Shown piece by piece: positions 26,797-36,209 of a stretch of 64,000 nucleotides of DNA (positions within the stretch are counted from its first letter, which is position 1; every line of letters starts with the position of its first letter). The position numbers and the translations under genes were made by a program. Below the pieces are notes generated by a model that was given only the letters and a program-made list of their open reading frames with translations, did not search any database and was not told where the DNA came from. Where the stretch lies: assembly GCF_020443565.1 (NCBI RefSeq), contig NZ_JAIZZN010000016.1:23838-87837 (forward strand), read 5' to 3'. Origin of the DNA: Clostridium sp. CS001 (GTDB lineage: Bacteria > Bacillota > Clostridia > Clostridiales > Clostridiaceae).

Positions 26797-27681
26797 CTAT
26801 ATTTTAGACCCTAATATTGATATCCCATCTTTTTCGCATTCTATAAGCAATGGAAAATCTGGTCCTCTTTCACCATCTATATCAGTAACAATATCCTCAA
26901 AACATTCTATTTCTAATCTATTAGTTTTAAAATAAATAATCCCTTCTACATCCTCTAAATGTTCACTTCTTAGCATCTTAATAAATATATTTAGAATATT
27001 TTTCATAATTCCAGCTTTTATTATAATTACATCTAAAAGACCATCGTCTACTCTAGCCTTATATGCTAGTTTTAAATTCCCTGCTGTTTGTCCATTAAAC
27101 ACCAGCATTAAGTACATATCTCCATCAAAAGTAAACTCAGCCGAGTTAACTTTTATTTTAAGCTTTCTAAAGTTAGGTAATTGCTCTATGCCCTTTACAT
27201 AATAAGCAAGTTTTCCTATAGCATTTTTTAAATTAGAATCTATTTTTTGTGAAATATCTGTGAATAATCCTGTGCTAGCTACATTTAAAAAATATTTATC
27301 GTTTATTGTTCCAATATCTATCTTTTTAACTTCGCTTTTCAATATTTGATTACATGCTTCTTCTACATCTTGAGGCATTCCTATATATCTTGCAAAATCA
27401 TTTGCAGTTCCCGAAGGAAGAATTGCTATAGGTAAGTCAATCTTTTTTTCTTTTATTAAATTTACTACGTTATCAACGGTTCCATCTCCACCAGCAATTA
27501 AAATATATCTGTAACTTTCATCTAAATCAATAAATGCATCTTCTAACGGGATTTCGAAGCTCATTCTATGTGGAACAATTATATGTTCATATTTTTGATG
27601 AATCATAATTATCTTGTCTAAATCTGATGCTATGGTATTCTCTCCAGAGTTCGGATTGTAAATAAATTTAACTTTATACAT
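26797..27681 (-). CDS. Diacylglycerol kinase-like lipid kinase (YegS/DagK family)
   Basis: 294-residue soluble or peripheral membrane kinase that phosphorylates a lipid. NTP-binding motif is ILIAGGDGTVDNVVN, followed by ILPSGTANDFARYIG and the later GDMYLMLVFNGQTAGNLKLAYKARVDDGLLDVIIIK, all family landmarks. The N-terminal FIYNPNSGE motif is also present. The ATG follows a GGAGATAAT site. It lies near the phosphatidylserine synthase, so a role in phospholipid turnover is plausible. Exact substrate (diacylglycerol or another lipid) cannot be told. Confidence 0.93.
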   Translation of the reverse strand: MYKVKFIYNPNSGENTIASDLDKIIMIHQKYEHIIVPHRMSFEIPLEDAFIDLDESYRYILIAGGDGTVDNVVNLIKEKKIDLPIAILPSGTANDFARYIGMPQDVEEACNQILKSEVKKIDIGTINDKYFLNVASTGLFTDISQKIDSNLKNAIGKLAYYVKGIEQLPNFRKLKIKVNSAEFTFDGDMYLMLVFNGQTAGNLKLAYKARVDDGLLDVIIIKAGIMKNILNIFIKMLRSEHLEDVEGIIYFKTNRLEIECFEDIVTDIDGERGPDFPLLIECEKDGISILGSKI

Positions 27682-27834
27682 CTTATTATCTCCTATTACC
27701 CCTTGATTTTAATAATTTATTTATGTATAGTATAACTCTTTAAAAATGAATCCACAAGATTGATATTATCCTGTGGATCTTATTTATGGATAATAAAACA
27801 CTTATTTAGCTTTTAAATTATAATATCCTATATT

Positions 27835-28263
27835 CTAAGAATTAATTGTGGAAGGTACAGAAATCTCACTTAATGCATCCCCTGTCTCTTCTTTAAGCTT
27901 TGATTGAACTGCTAAGTCTCCTAATGAAACTATACCAATCAATTTATTACTTTGAACAATTGGTAATCTCCTTATTTGCCTTTCACCCATAATCCTTATG
28001 GCATCATCCACATTCATGTTTGAGTCACCTAGTACTGGATTCGAAGTCATAATCTCTCTAACCTTTTGTGTTTTTATATCTTTATTTTCTGCTATACATC
28101 TTAAAACTATATCCCTGTCAGTTATAATGCCTACTACTTTTTCTTCCAAACCCACCGGAATAGCTCCTATGTTATGTTCCTTCATAAGCTTAGCTGCATG
28201 CTGTGCTGTGTCATCTACAGATAAACTTATAACATCCTTAGTCATTATTTCAGAAATCTTCAT
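27835..28263 (-). CDS. CBS-pair protein
   Basis: 142 residues made almost entirely of two CBS domains: MKISEIMTKDVISLSVDDTAQHAAKLM and VREIMTSNPVLGDSNMNVDDAIRIM, each followed by IPVG/LPIV and a G-I-V-T/S-D core. Such proteins usually bind adenine nucleotides and regulate a partner. No other domain and no signal peptide. Divergent from pssA, with 204 bases between the starts. The ATG follows GAAGGAAGTGG. Partner not identifiable. Confidence 0.93.
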   Translation of the reverse strand: MKISEIMTKDVISLSVDDTAQHAAKLMKEHNIGAIPVGLEEKVVGIITDRDIVLRCIAENKDIKTQKVREIMTSNPVLGDSNMNVDDAIRIMGERQIRRLPIVQSNKLIGIVSLGDLAVQSKLKEETGDALSEISVPSTINS

Positions 28264-28467
28264 TTTATAACCACTTCCTTCTTAGTTTTTAGGGTACATA
28301 GAAATTTATTAATTATTTTATCTTATCCTTACATAATGTTTTTTATCCTTCATACTTAAGTATTATTATAAATTGAGGTATAATAATAACTGTGCTTTAA
28401 TATAACTATAAGTTAATATAATAGTAAATCTTATACTGCAATTTTATTATTTTAGGAGTGATGCTTA

Positions 28468-28980
28468 GTGAAGAAATCTTCTATCCCAAATGTTCTCACC
28501 TTTGGAAACTTACTTTTTGGTTTATTGTCTTTATTAATGACCTTTCAAGCTAACTATAAGCTTTCTGTTATCTTTATATTACTAGCTGGTATTATGGATA
28601 GGTACGACGGACAAGTAGCTCGTCTTCTTCAGGTATCCAGCGATTTAGGAAAGGAATTAGATTCATTAGCGGATTTAGTCTCCTTTGGAGTTGCACCATC
28701 ATTGCTTATATTTAATTTATACGAGTTCGTTTCTTTAGGCTATTTAGGTTATGTTTGTTTCTTAGTTTTTCCTATGGCTGGTGCATATAGGCTGGCACGA
28801 TATAATAATTCTAAATTTGAAAATGTATATACTGGGATTCCTATTACCCTGGCTGGGATGCTTATAGCTCTTTATGCTTTAATGACTTTAAATGGAACGC
28901 ATAACTATCCACTGACTATTGCTATAATGCTTATCCTTTCCTATCTTATGATTAGTAAATTCCAAATAAAAAAGGTGTGA
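28468..28980 (+). CDS. pssA: CDP-diacylglycerol-serine O-phosphatidyltransferase
   Basis: Integral membrane enzyme of 170 residues making phosphatidylserine from CDP-diacylglycerol and serine. The CDP-alcohol phosphotransferase motif D-G-x2-A-R-x8-G-x3-D-x3-D is complete at residues 47-69 (DGQVAR...GKELDSLAD). About five to six membrane helices flank it. Start GTG at 28468 behind TAGGAG. No psd (decarboxylase) follows; a short palindromic terminator overlaps the stop. The motif does not by itself prove serine as acceptor, but the opening MKKSSIPNVLTFGNLLFGLL is typical of PssA. Confidence 0.92.
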   Translation: MKKSSIPNVLTFGNLLFGLLSLLMTFQANYKLSVIFILLAGIMDRYDGQVARLLQVSSDLGKELDSLADLVSFGVAPSLLIFNLYEFVSLGYLGYVCFLVFPMAGAYRLARYNNSKFENVYTGIPITLAGMLIALYALMTLNGTHNYPLTIAIMLILSYLMISKFQIKKV

Positions 28981-29001
28981 AAAATTTTTCATACCTTTTT
29001 T
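28968..29001. terminator. Terminator overlapping the pssA stop
   Basis: AAAAGGTGTGAAAA and TTTTTCATACCTTTT are nearly complementary and end in Ts on the plus strand; the stem includes the pssA stop codon and abuts the converging hypothetical gene. Confidence 0.7.
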
Positions 29002-29329
29002 ATTCTTTTAATTTTAAATCCTCTTCAATTTCTGTTTCTATATATTCTATTTTAAGTCTGCATCTAATAACTTCTGTTTTAATCCTGCAATAATCCATGT
29101 AATTGTAACTAGCCTCATCTAATACCTTTATTGTTTTATCTATAATATCCCCTAAGTCATCAGCTCTTTTTAGTGCATCCTTAACCTCACCTTTTTTCGA
29201 TAGTGCAATTCCATTTAATTCATCCGCACTACCTATTAATAGTCTATAAGAGTTAACTAGTTTTGTTAAAATATCTGCTAAATTATTTACATCACTGTAA
29301 TAATTCTGTATTACTCTCCTCTGTGTCAA
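29000..29329 (-). CDS. Small coiled-coil protein, unknown
   Basis: 109 residues, charged and almost wholly helical, with heptad-like hydrophobic spacing (LADILTKLVNSYRLLIG, DIIDKTIKVLDEASYNYMDY, VIRCRLKIEYIETEIEEDL). No membrane segment, no recognised domain. Start TTG at 29327-29329 behind AAAAGGTGATT. It lies between pssA (converging) and the antiporter gene on the same strand, 114 bases away. I do not recognise the family. Confidence 0.6.
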   Translation of the reverse strand: MTQRRVIQNYYSDVNNLADILTKLVNSYRLLIGSADELNGIALSKKGEVKDALKRADDLGDIIDKTIKVLDEASYNYMDYCRIKTEVIRCRLKIEYIETEIEEDLKLKE

Positions 29330-29443
29330 ATAATCACCTTTTAGTCTTAATATTGATTAATTATATTGTTATATAGCTTAAATTATGCTAACCCAATTTA
29401 AAATAAATAATAAACAGTACATATATTAGTTATCTTCCTGCTC

Positions 29444-30571
29444 CTAAACAATATAATAATATGCTAAAGTAATTATGATATAGGAAGTAATTAAAATGCT
29501 CCCTTCTAGCCAATAGGTCTTCCCATCCTGAAATACCAAAAATGACATACCTACTGCAATACCGCACATTATAATGTGGAAAACTGGAAATAATAAAGTC
29601 ATATTTAAACCCATGAAACAGGAAAACATTACAAGCACAGGGGTAACAAATAGAGATATTTGAATACTTGACCCTATTGCCGTCTCAAGGCTCATATCTA
29701 CTTTGTTTTGCATTGCACACATTATAGTTGATACATTCTCACCTATATTTCCTAAAAGGGGAATTAGTATTATTCCTATGAACTCTTGTGATACACTATA
29801 GTTTTTTGTAACATCTTTAATATTATAAATTAACTTATCGCTTATAAAGTAAAGTAGCACAGATATAAAAATTAAAGTTATTGCACTTTCAACAACTTCC
29901 TTATTTATTGTAATCCCTTTCTTCTTATGGGTATTTCTCTCGCTTATAATTTCTCTTTCATCTGATATAATATATTTTTCTTCTATTACAGTGTTTTTTT
30001 TATCTTCATTGCATTCACTAACAACAAATAAATTGTTATGGGTATATAATGAGAATATTAGCCCTAAGATATAAACTCCTATAAGCAAGAAGGCAACTTT
30101 CACGCTTATAGATATAAGTGCTGATTCTTTAACTATTGTGTATCTGTTTAACGTTGCTATAACTACCATTGAGGACATGGCAAGTAATAACATATTGAAA
30201 TTTGTCCGTGCTATTATTTTATTAAAACTCTGCTCCTTAAACTTAAAACCACCAACAACTACAGCAATCCCAAGTCCTAGAAGCATATTACTTATAATTG
30301 ATCCAATTAAAGCTGCTTGAACCATAGGTATCATGCCATACTTTATTGACCATATTCCCATCATTAACTCTGGTATGTTCCCAACTGTAGCCGCTAATAG
30401 CCCACCTTTTTTTTGTCCTATATAATCTGATATTTTAGTGGTTTGTGAGCCGAGTAAGATAGCTAGTGGAATTATAGCTATAGAATATATTATTGTATTT
30501 GCTAAACTTGAAGAAGTTCTTATAAACATTAAAGCTATTACAACTATTATAAAAATATATTTTTTTTTCAT
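29444..30571 (-). CDS. Calcium/proton antiporter, CaCA superfamily (Cax type)
   Basis: 375-residue inner-membrane protein with about eleven helices. The two inverted alpha-repeats are visible: GNIPELMMGIWSIKYGMIPMVQAALIGSIISN in the first half and LGNIGENVSTIMCAMQNKVDMSLETAIGSSIQ in the second, both carrying the key Glu. A polar, Glu/Lys-rich cytoplasmic loop (about 185-225) separates the halves, as in Cax. Expected to export Ca2+ in exchange for H+. Stand-alone gene, followed across 114 bases by the coiled-coil gene. Confidence 0.9.
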   Translation of the reverse strand: MKKKYIFIIVVIALMFIRTSSSLANTIIYSIAIIPLAILLGSQTTKISDYIGQKKGGLLAATVGNIPELMMGIWSIKYGMIPMVQAALIGSIISNMLLGLGIAVVVGGFKFKEQSFNKIIARTNFNMLLLAMSSMVVIATLNRYTIVKESALISISVKVAFLLIGVYILGLIFSLYTHNNLFVVSECNEDKKNTVIEEKYIISDEREIISERNTHKKKGITINKEVVESAITLIFISVLLYFISDKLIYNIKDVTKNYSVSQEFIGIILIPLLGNIGENVSTIMCAMQNKVDMSLETAIGSSIQISLFVTPVLVMFSCFMGLNMTLLFPVFHIIMCGIAVGMSFLVFQDGKTYWLEGSILITSYIIITLAYYYIV

Positions 30572-30651
30572 TTTATTCGCACCGTTACTCCTCCATTTAA
30601 TTAATTTTCTTCCTTACTATTCTATTCCCTAGTGTTTTAAAGGTTACTAAA

Positions 30652-30690
30652 AAGAGAGGCATATCCAATTAGGATATACCTCTCTTAATT
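30652..30690. terminator. Terminator between sdaAA and the antiporter gene
   Basis: AAGAGAGGCATATCC pairs with GGATATACCTCTCTT around AATTA (one mismatch). It lies 27 bases behind the sdaAA stop on the minus strand. Confidence 0.8.
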
Positions 30691-30716
30691 TGTAACAATA
30701 TATATGACCTTTTACT

Positions 30717-31592
30717 TTATCTTCCTAAGATTTCTTTTGCTAATTGGAGCCCTGTAGGTGTAATAGCAAGACCACCCATAGCAGTCTCTCTAAGTTCACA
30801 AGGTAGTTGCTTACCTATTTCATACATAGCAAGTACAGTATCATCAAAAGGTATCCTACTAGTTACACCACTCATAGCCAAATCTGCTGTAGTTAAAGCA
30901 CTTACTGCTCCAGACATATTCCGCTTAGCACAAGGTACTTCGACTAAACCTGCAATGGGATCGCATACTAGACCTAAAATATTTTTTATAACAATAGCAG
31001 CTGCATGCAGTGCCATAGAAGGAGTTCCACCCATCATTTCTACTACAGCTGCAGCTCCCATAGCCGCAGCTGAACCACATTCAGCTTGGCATCCGCCTTC
31101 TGCTCCTGCTAATGTTGCATTTTTAGCTATTATTATTCCTACACCTGAAGCAGTAAATAATGCATTAATTAACTCATCTTCAGTTTTATTTAACTTCTCT
31201 CCTGCTGTAATTATAGCTGCAGGAAGTATGCCACAAGACCCTGCTGTGGGTGATGCAACTATTTTACCCATGGCTGCATTCACTTCTGAGCAAGAAACCG
31301 CTCTAGCCATTGCCTTTACCATAAATTCGCCTGTAAGAGTATTCCCCGAACTAGCATATTTATTTAGTTTAATTGCATCCCCACCTATTAAACCACTCAC
31401 TGACCTGGTTTCATTTATAAGTCCATATTCAGCAGCTTGTTGCATTACATTTAAGTTTTTTCTCATTCTTTCAATAATTTCTTCTCTTGAAAGTTCACTC
31501 TCTTCTACTTCACATCTTATTGTATATTCCCAAATTGGGATATTCTTCTCTTCGCATATCTTCAGCATCTCTATTCCTTTATTTGCAAACAC
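30717..31592 (-). CDS. sdaAA: L-serine dehydratase, iron-sulfur-dependent, alpha subunit
   Basis: Catalytic subunit converting L-serine to pyruvate and ammonia with a 4Fe-4S cluster. 291 residues. Cys-bearing loops SPTAGSCGILPAAI, GGCQAECGSAAAMGAA and LVCDPIAGLVEVPCAKRN are conserved and complete. Start GTG at 31590-31592 behind AGGAGGAGA. It lies 31 bases after the beta subunit gene and forms an operon with it. Metabolically it links to amino acid fermentation: serine and glycine are interconvertible, and pyruvate provides the oxidative arm for the glycine reductase encoded in this window. Confidence 0.96.
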   Translation of the reverse strand: MFANKGIEMLKICEEKNIPIWEYTIRCEVEESELSREEIIERMRKNLNVMQQAAEYGLINETRSVSGLIGGDAIKLNKYASSGNTLTGEFMVKAMARAVSCSEVNAAMGKIVASPTAGSCGILPAAIITAGEKLNKTEDELINALFTASGVGIIIAKNATLAGAEGGCQAECGSAAAMGAAAVVEMMGGTPSMALHAAAIVIKNILGLVCDPIAGLVEVPCAKRNMSGAVSALTTADLAMSGVTSRIPFDDTVLAMYEIGKQLPCELRETAMGGLAITPTGLQLAKEILGR

Positions 31593-31623
31593 ATTGATCT
31601 CCTCCTTTGTTTGGGTTTCTATA

Positions 31624-32301
31624 TTAAGACTGTTTAACTGGTTGTATTTCTCTTATGTCGTAGATATCTCCTAAAATCTTAATCTTATTTATTACATCCA
31701 TCGGCACTATAGAATCTGTTTCAAATACCATAGCTGCTTTTAACCCTTTGCTATCCCTGTATACCTTCATTAAGGCTATATTAATATTTTCATCATACAA
31801 TATGGTACTTACCTTTGAAATCATTCCTGGAATATCTCTATGATTAATTATAATTGTTGGGTACTTACCTGTAAACTCAACTGATTGCCCATCAACTTCA
31901 AAGATTATAATATTACCTCCTCCAATGGATGATCCAACAATTTCAACTACTTCTTTATTTCCTTTTGTTATTATAAATTTTACAGTATTGGGATGTACAT
32001 CTCCCAAGTCTCCCTCTACAAACTCTATTAAGAGTCCCTGTTTTTGAGCAATATCAATGGAATCTTTAAGGTTATCATCCCAAGGGTCCATTCCTAGGAT
32101 ACCTGCAACTAATGCTTTATCTGTTCCGTGACCTTTATAAGTTTTAGCAAAGGAACCGTGTAGCACAAATTGCACCGCTTCAATGTCTTTTCCTGCAATT
32201 GATGCTGCAACTTTAGCAAGTCTTGCTGCCCCAGCTGTGTGAGAACTTGATGGCCCTATCATAATTGGCCCTAATATATCAAAAACACTGTAACTCTTCA
32301 T
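31624..32301 (-). CDS. sdaAB: L-serine dehydratase, beta subunit
   Basis: 225-residue partner of SdaAA. The N-terminal part opens SVFDILGPIMIGPSSSHTAGAARLA, the conserved substrate-side block. The C-terminal 80 residues form an ACT domain (TIIINHRDIPGMISKVSTIL), which probably binds L-serine as regulator. First gene of the two-gene operon; AAGGAGGTAACT precedes the ATG. Length is typical for the two-subunit clostridial/bacillar enzyme. Confidence 0.96.
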   Translation of the reverse strand: MKSYSVFDILGPIMIGPSSSHTAGAARLAKVAASIAGKDIEAVQFVLHGSFAKTYKGHGTDKALVAGILGMDPWDDNLKDSIDIAQKQGLLIEFVEGDLGDVHPNTVKFIITKGNKEVVEIVGSSIGGGNIIIFEVDGQSVEFTGKYPTIIINHRDIPGMISKVSTILYDENINIALMKVYRDSKGLKAAMVFETDSIVPMDVINKIKILGDIYDIREIQPVKQS

Positions 32302-32467
32302 TAGTTACCTCCTTATAATCTTTTGCATTAGTAAAAATAATTATTATTCATTTTAATTCATGTTTAACAATCTTGTTCTTATAATTCTATTATAGATTAA
32401 AAATAAAATTTGTCACTATGTAAGTATTGTTAACTTATTATTTATTTCAAATTCATCTATATCCGCA

Positions 32468-32496
32468 TTGACAAATAATTATGAAGTTACTATGAT
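32468..32496 (+). promoter_or_regulatory. Sigma-A-type promoter for the pentapeptide gene
   Basis: TTGACA (32468-32473), 17-base spacer, TATGAT (32491-32496); 64 bases ahead of the ATG. Confidence 0.8.
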
Positions 32497-32559
32497 AATA
32501 TAGCATGGTAATTGTGAATTGAAAAAGTTCAGTGGTGTCATATGTAACTGGAGGTAATT

Positions 32560-33213
32560 ATGGAAAACAAAAAAATAAAAACAAATATTTTAAGGCCTAA
32601 ATTTGATAGTGATTTAGATACTATAGAATTATCCAAAGAAACTATTGAGGATGAAAGTATATTTTCTTTTGGAACTGTTAGTGATTGTTCTCTAGAGAAC
32701 TATAACGCAGACAGGGTGACTTTTAAACAATTAATATTTAAAAAAGTTGTTTTTAATAAAATAAGTTTTAGACGTGTTGAAATGATGGATGTAAGATTTG
32801 AAAATTGCGATTTATCAAATGTAGATTTTAATGAAGCTTCATTACATAGAGTTGAATTTGATAACTGTAAAATCATTGGTATTAATTTAAACGAGGCTAC
32901 CCTTAGGGATGTAATCTTTGAAAATTGCAATGGTGAATTTGCCTTTTTTAGTTATTCTAATTGTAAGCAAGTTGCATTTCTTCAATGTCAATTACGCTCT
33001 TCAGATTTTCAAAACTCCAAATTTTTAAAAGTTGAATTTCAAGAATCTAACCTTCTTCAGGCTCAAATGAACTTTACAAGTCTTAAAGGAATAGACTTTA
33101 CTAGTTGCGATATTGAAGGTATAGGAGTAAATATTGCCGACGTTAGGGGTGCAAAAGTTACCGCTACCCAAGCAGTTTCTCTTTCTGCCATACTAGGTCT
33201 CATTATTAAATAA
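32560..33213 (+). CDS. Pentapeptide-repeat protein
   Basis: 217 residues. After a non-repetitive N-terminal part of about 45 residues there are many A(D/N)LXX-like pentapeptides (for example VRFENCDLSNVDFNEASLHR, VEFDNCKIIGINLNEATLRD, VEFQESNLLQAQMNFTSLKG), giving a right-handed beta-helix of several coils. Such proteins sometimes mimic DNA and shield gyrase (Qnr/McbG), but the central Phe-rich pattern alone does not prove that here. No signal peptide. ATG behind CTGGAGG. Own strong promoter; no linked genes on that strand. Confidence 0.88.
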   Translation: MENKKIKTNILRPKFDSDLDTIELSKETIEDESIFSFGTVSDCSLENYNADRVTFKQLIFKKVVFNKISFRRVEMMDVRFENCDLSNVDFNEASLHRVEFDNCKIIGINLNEATLRDVIFENCNGEFAFFSYSNCKQVAFLQCQLRSSDFQNSKFLKVEFQESNLLQAQMNFTSLKGIDFTSCDIEGIGVNIADVRGAKVTATQAVSLSAILGLIIK

Positions 33214-33417
33214 AATCAACTTCATACAATTAATAATCCTTATGCGCCAAAAGAAGTTTCTTCTTTAAGATTCCTTACAAAGTCACACAAGCTAGATTTC
33301 ATACTCTTTTCACCATTTATAAAAGCAATAACCCTGAAGATGAAATCATGTATAATCGTGTCAGATAGCATCCTCTTTCACCTTAACAGTCTTTTATAGT
33401 ATTAGTTTATTAATAAT

Positions 33418-33658
33418 CATTAAGTTTCTCCGTAGTGACTTGCAATAATAAGCGTAAAAGCTGTTAAATTCGATTTAGAAATTCTTCTTTTGCGAATGTA
33501 AAACTTTCGTAAGACTGCCAGGACGGCAGTCTAGGGAACCCGAGGCAGGACGCCGAGTGTGACCGTTAAAAAGTTTTACATGCGCAAAGGATTAGAATTT
33601 CTTAATCAAATTTCCAGCTTCCAGCTATTATTGCAAGGCACGTAGGAGAAACTTAATG
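33418..33658 (-). repeat. R1 structured repeat, copy b: 241-bp palindromic element
   Basis: The ends CATTAAGTTTCTCC and GGAGAAACTTAATG are perfect inverted repeats. The arms then stay mostly complementary for about 95 bases each: CTTGCAATAATA with TATTATTGCAAG, then AAATTC-rich segments, then AATGTAAAACTTT with AAAGTTTTACAT. At the tip are two small hairpins, each with an AGGAC loop (33512-33532 and 33544-33554). The element ends ten bases from the stop of the minus-strand uridine kinase gene. The remaining 33214-33417 gap shows nothing I can identify. Confidence 0.75.
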
Positions 33659-33668
33659 CTTTCACACT

Positions 33669-35327
33669 CTAGTACTTATAAAAACAACTTCCACCTGTAA
33701 ATTCTCTGAGTATTGAATTATCCGGTACCAAATCTTTATCTACTTCTTTAAAGAAATTCAAGAAACTTCTTAATCTACTTGCCTCATAATATACTGGACT
33801 TTCTAGTCCAATTTTATTAAGCTCAGCCAACGCAAACTTCTTTAGTACGCAAAGTTCATACACCACATGAGAGTTAAACATTACATCTGCTTGCTCTTGA
33901 AAAACAAAAATATTTTTTTCCTCACCACGCTTTATAGACGGCCACATTTTCAGTGTATCTTCTACCCCATATCCTCTTGATAAATAATCTCTAACTATTC
34001 TTCTTATCATTCTTACATCCGTTGTTGAAATCCTACTATGGTCATCTAAGTTAAGTTGTGTTAACGGACTTATATATATTTTGAATTTATTTTCACTGTC
34101 TATAGCTGAAGTTAAAGTTTCATTTAATCCATGAATACCTTCTACTACCACAACTCCATTTTCAGGCATTTTTATCTTATTGCCATGCCACTCCCTTTTT
34201 CCTGTGACAAAATTAAAGCTTGGTATTTCGATTTCCTCGCCTGCAAGTAATAATTCTAAATCCTTGTTAAATAGCTCCAAATCTAAAGCATATATAGACT
34301 CAAAATCATATTCTCCCAGCTCATCTATAGGTGTATTTTCTCTATTAACAAAATAGTCATCTAATGAAATAAATAATGGTGTTAACCCATTTACCCTTAA
34401 TTGAATACCTAGTCTTTTTGAAAAGGTAGTTTTCCCTGAAGATGATGGTCCTGCTATAAGTACTAACTTTACCTTTTCTCGCTTATGAACCATATCTGCA
34501 ATGTAGGCAATCTTCTTTTCATGAAGAGCTTCTGCAACCCTAATTAAATTTACAACATCCCCGTTTATTACTTCATCATTTAAAGTACCAACATCCCCAA
34601 TTCCTAATATTTCACCCCACTTCTCTGCTTCGTGAAATACCTTGGCCAGTTTCTTTTGTTCAACAAATTTAGGAATTCTATCCGGCATATTAGAAGTTGG
34701 GTATCTCAATATAAATCCTGGCTCGTAATACATTAAATCAAATGTTTTCAATACTCCTGTAGAATAGGCCATTGGTCCGTAGAAATAATCAAATCTCCCA
34801 TCTAATTCATATAGCTTTATTTCTTCCGAGCTTACATACTTTAAAAGTCCAACCTTATCTTGCATATTATATTCCGTATAAATTTCCACTGCTTTTGCTT
34901 TTGATAATGTTACTTTTCTTATAGGAATATCCTTTTTAATTATTTCTGTCATTCTACTTTTTATTTCATATATATCATCGATATCTAGTGCAGGTATCTT
35001 GTTAATCTCTCCATATAATCCTTTGCTTAAGGAATGCTCAATGGTTATCTTATCTCCCGGAAATAATTCTGAAACTGCTTTTATAAGCACGAATTGAAGA
35101 GTTCTAACATATGTCATCATCCCAATTTTACTGGAAATGTCTACTGTAGCAAAATTGCCTTCCTCTAAGATAGTGCTTCCTAATTCATAAAGTCTATTGT
35201 TAATAGATCCTAAAACTACTGGTATATCCTTTAATTGTTCATTATTTTTAATAATATCATTTAATACAGTTCCTTCTTCAACCAAAATTCTTCTTCCATC
35301 TTCAAGTACTATATTGAAATTATTCAT
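33669..35327 (-). CDS. Uridine kinase-like nucleoside kinase with TGS and threonyl-tRNA-synthetase-like domains
   Basis: 552 residues. The N-terminal 60 residues form a TGS domain (NIVLEDGRRILVEEGTVLNDII). Next is a region like the second additional domain of ThrRS, and from about residue 285 a P-loop uridine kinase (VLIAGPSSSGKTTFSKRL, then VVVEGIHGLNETLTSAI). This fusion is a known Firmicutes family annotated as nucleoside kinase. Start ATG at 35325-35327 behind GGGGGATGAT. No membrane segments. Repeat R1b lies right behind its stop. Physiological substrate not certain. Confidence 0.9.
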   Translation of the reverse strand: MNNFNIVLEDGRRILVEEGTVLNDIIKNNEQLKDIPVVLGSINNRLYELGSTILEEGNFATVDISSKIGMMTYVRTLQFVLIKAVSELFPGDKITIEHSLSKGLYGEINKIPALDIDDIYEIKSRMTEIIKKDIPIRKVTLSKAKAVEIYTEYNMQDKVGLLKYVSSEEIKLYELDGRFDYFYGPMAYSTGVLKTFDLMYYEPGFILRYPTSNMPDRIPKFVEQKKLAKVFHEAEKWGEILGIGDVGTLNDEVINGDVVNLIRVAEALHEKKIAYIADMVHKREKVKLVLIAGPSSSGKTTFSKRLGIQLRVNGLTPLFISLDDYFVNRENTPIDELGEYDFESIYALDLELFNKDLELLLAGEEIEIPSFNFVTGKREWHGNKIKMPENGVVVVEGIHGLNETLTSAIDSENKFKIYISPLTQLNLDDHSRISTTDVRMIRRIVRDYLSRGYGVEDTLKMWPSIKRGEEKNIFVFQEQADVMFNSHVVYELCVLKKFALAELNKIGLESPVYYEASRLRSFLNFFKEVDKDLVPDNSILREFTGGSCFYKY

Positions 35328-35525
35328 GCGATCATCCCCCATTCTATAGTGATTAGTATCATTATACTTTAATTTTAAAAAAATGTATCATGTACCCCTT
35401 ATAATTTTTGTATTTTAACGAAAAATATACAATAGGCACATAAAACTAAGTAATCGGTGAAAATAGACTAGGATACTAACCTATTATTTATTAAAATGCA
35501 ACCTATGCGATAATGAGGTGATATT

Positions 35526-36209
35526 ATGTTTGTTTTAGTAGTCAGAACCTTTTTTCTATACTTTTCAGTAGTGTTTATTATGCGAATGATGGGAAAAAAA
35601 CAAATAGGTGAACTTGAACCCTTTGAACTTGTAATTGCCTTAATGATTTCTGAACTTGCTACCTTTCCCATGCAAGACATACGAATACCAATTTTACATG
35701 CCATCATACCAATAATCACTTTGTTATTTCTACAAGTAGCTACTTCCTTTGTTGAACTTAAAAGCGAAAAAGCTAGAAAGCTACTAACAGGCTCCCCCAG
35801 TATATTAATCAATAATGGGAAAATTGATATTGCTGAGCTACGATACCAAAGATTCAATATTAATGATTTTCTAGAACAACTTAGATTAAAAGGTTATTTT
35901 AATATATCCGACATTCAATATGTTATTTTAGAAACCAGTGGAGAACTATCTGTACTACCAAAGGCTTTGAAATCTAATGCAACTAAGGAGGATCTTAAGC
36001 TAAAAGTAGTGGAAGACTTTTTACCTATACCACTAATTATGGATGGAAAAATAAATTATAAGAACTTAGAACTTTTAGCTAAAGATGAAATTTGGTTAAA
36101 CAGTATACTAAAGAAAAATAATATTCATAGTTCAAAAGACGTATTCATAGGTACTTTAGATTCTAAAAGGAAGTTCTTTTATCAACTAAAGGAAGGTAAA
36201 GATAAATGA
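35526..36209 (+). CDS. DUF421 membrane protein (YetF family)
   Basis: 227 residues. Two to three N-terminal helices (FVLVVRTFFLYFSVVFIMRM, FELVIALMISELATFPM, PILHAIIPIITLLFLQVAT) are followed by a cytoplasmic DUF421 domain with the block GSPSILINNGKIDIAELRYQRFNINDFLEQLR. The family is common in spore formers and often occurs in more than one copy. It overlaps the next gene by four bases (ATGA), so the two are translationally coupled. ATG behind GAGGTGA. Function not established. Confidence 0.92.
   Translation: MFVLVVRTFFLYFSVVFIMRMMGKKQIGELEPFELVIALMISELATFPMQDIRIPILHAIIPIITLLFLQVATSFVELKSEKARKLLTGSPSILINNGKIDIAELRYQRFNINDFLEQLRLKGYFNISDIQYVILETSGELSVLPKALKSNATKEDLKLKVVEDFLPIPLIMDGKINYKNLELLAKDEIWLNSILKKNNIHSSKDVFIGTLDSKRKFFYQLKEGKDK

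Noticed and set aside
32560..33213. Pentapeptide protein as a Qnr quinolone-resistance gene
   Set aside because: The repeat is present but no specific Qnr loops can be recognised; calling it resistance is not supported.
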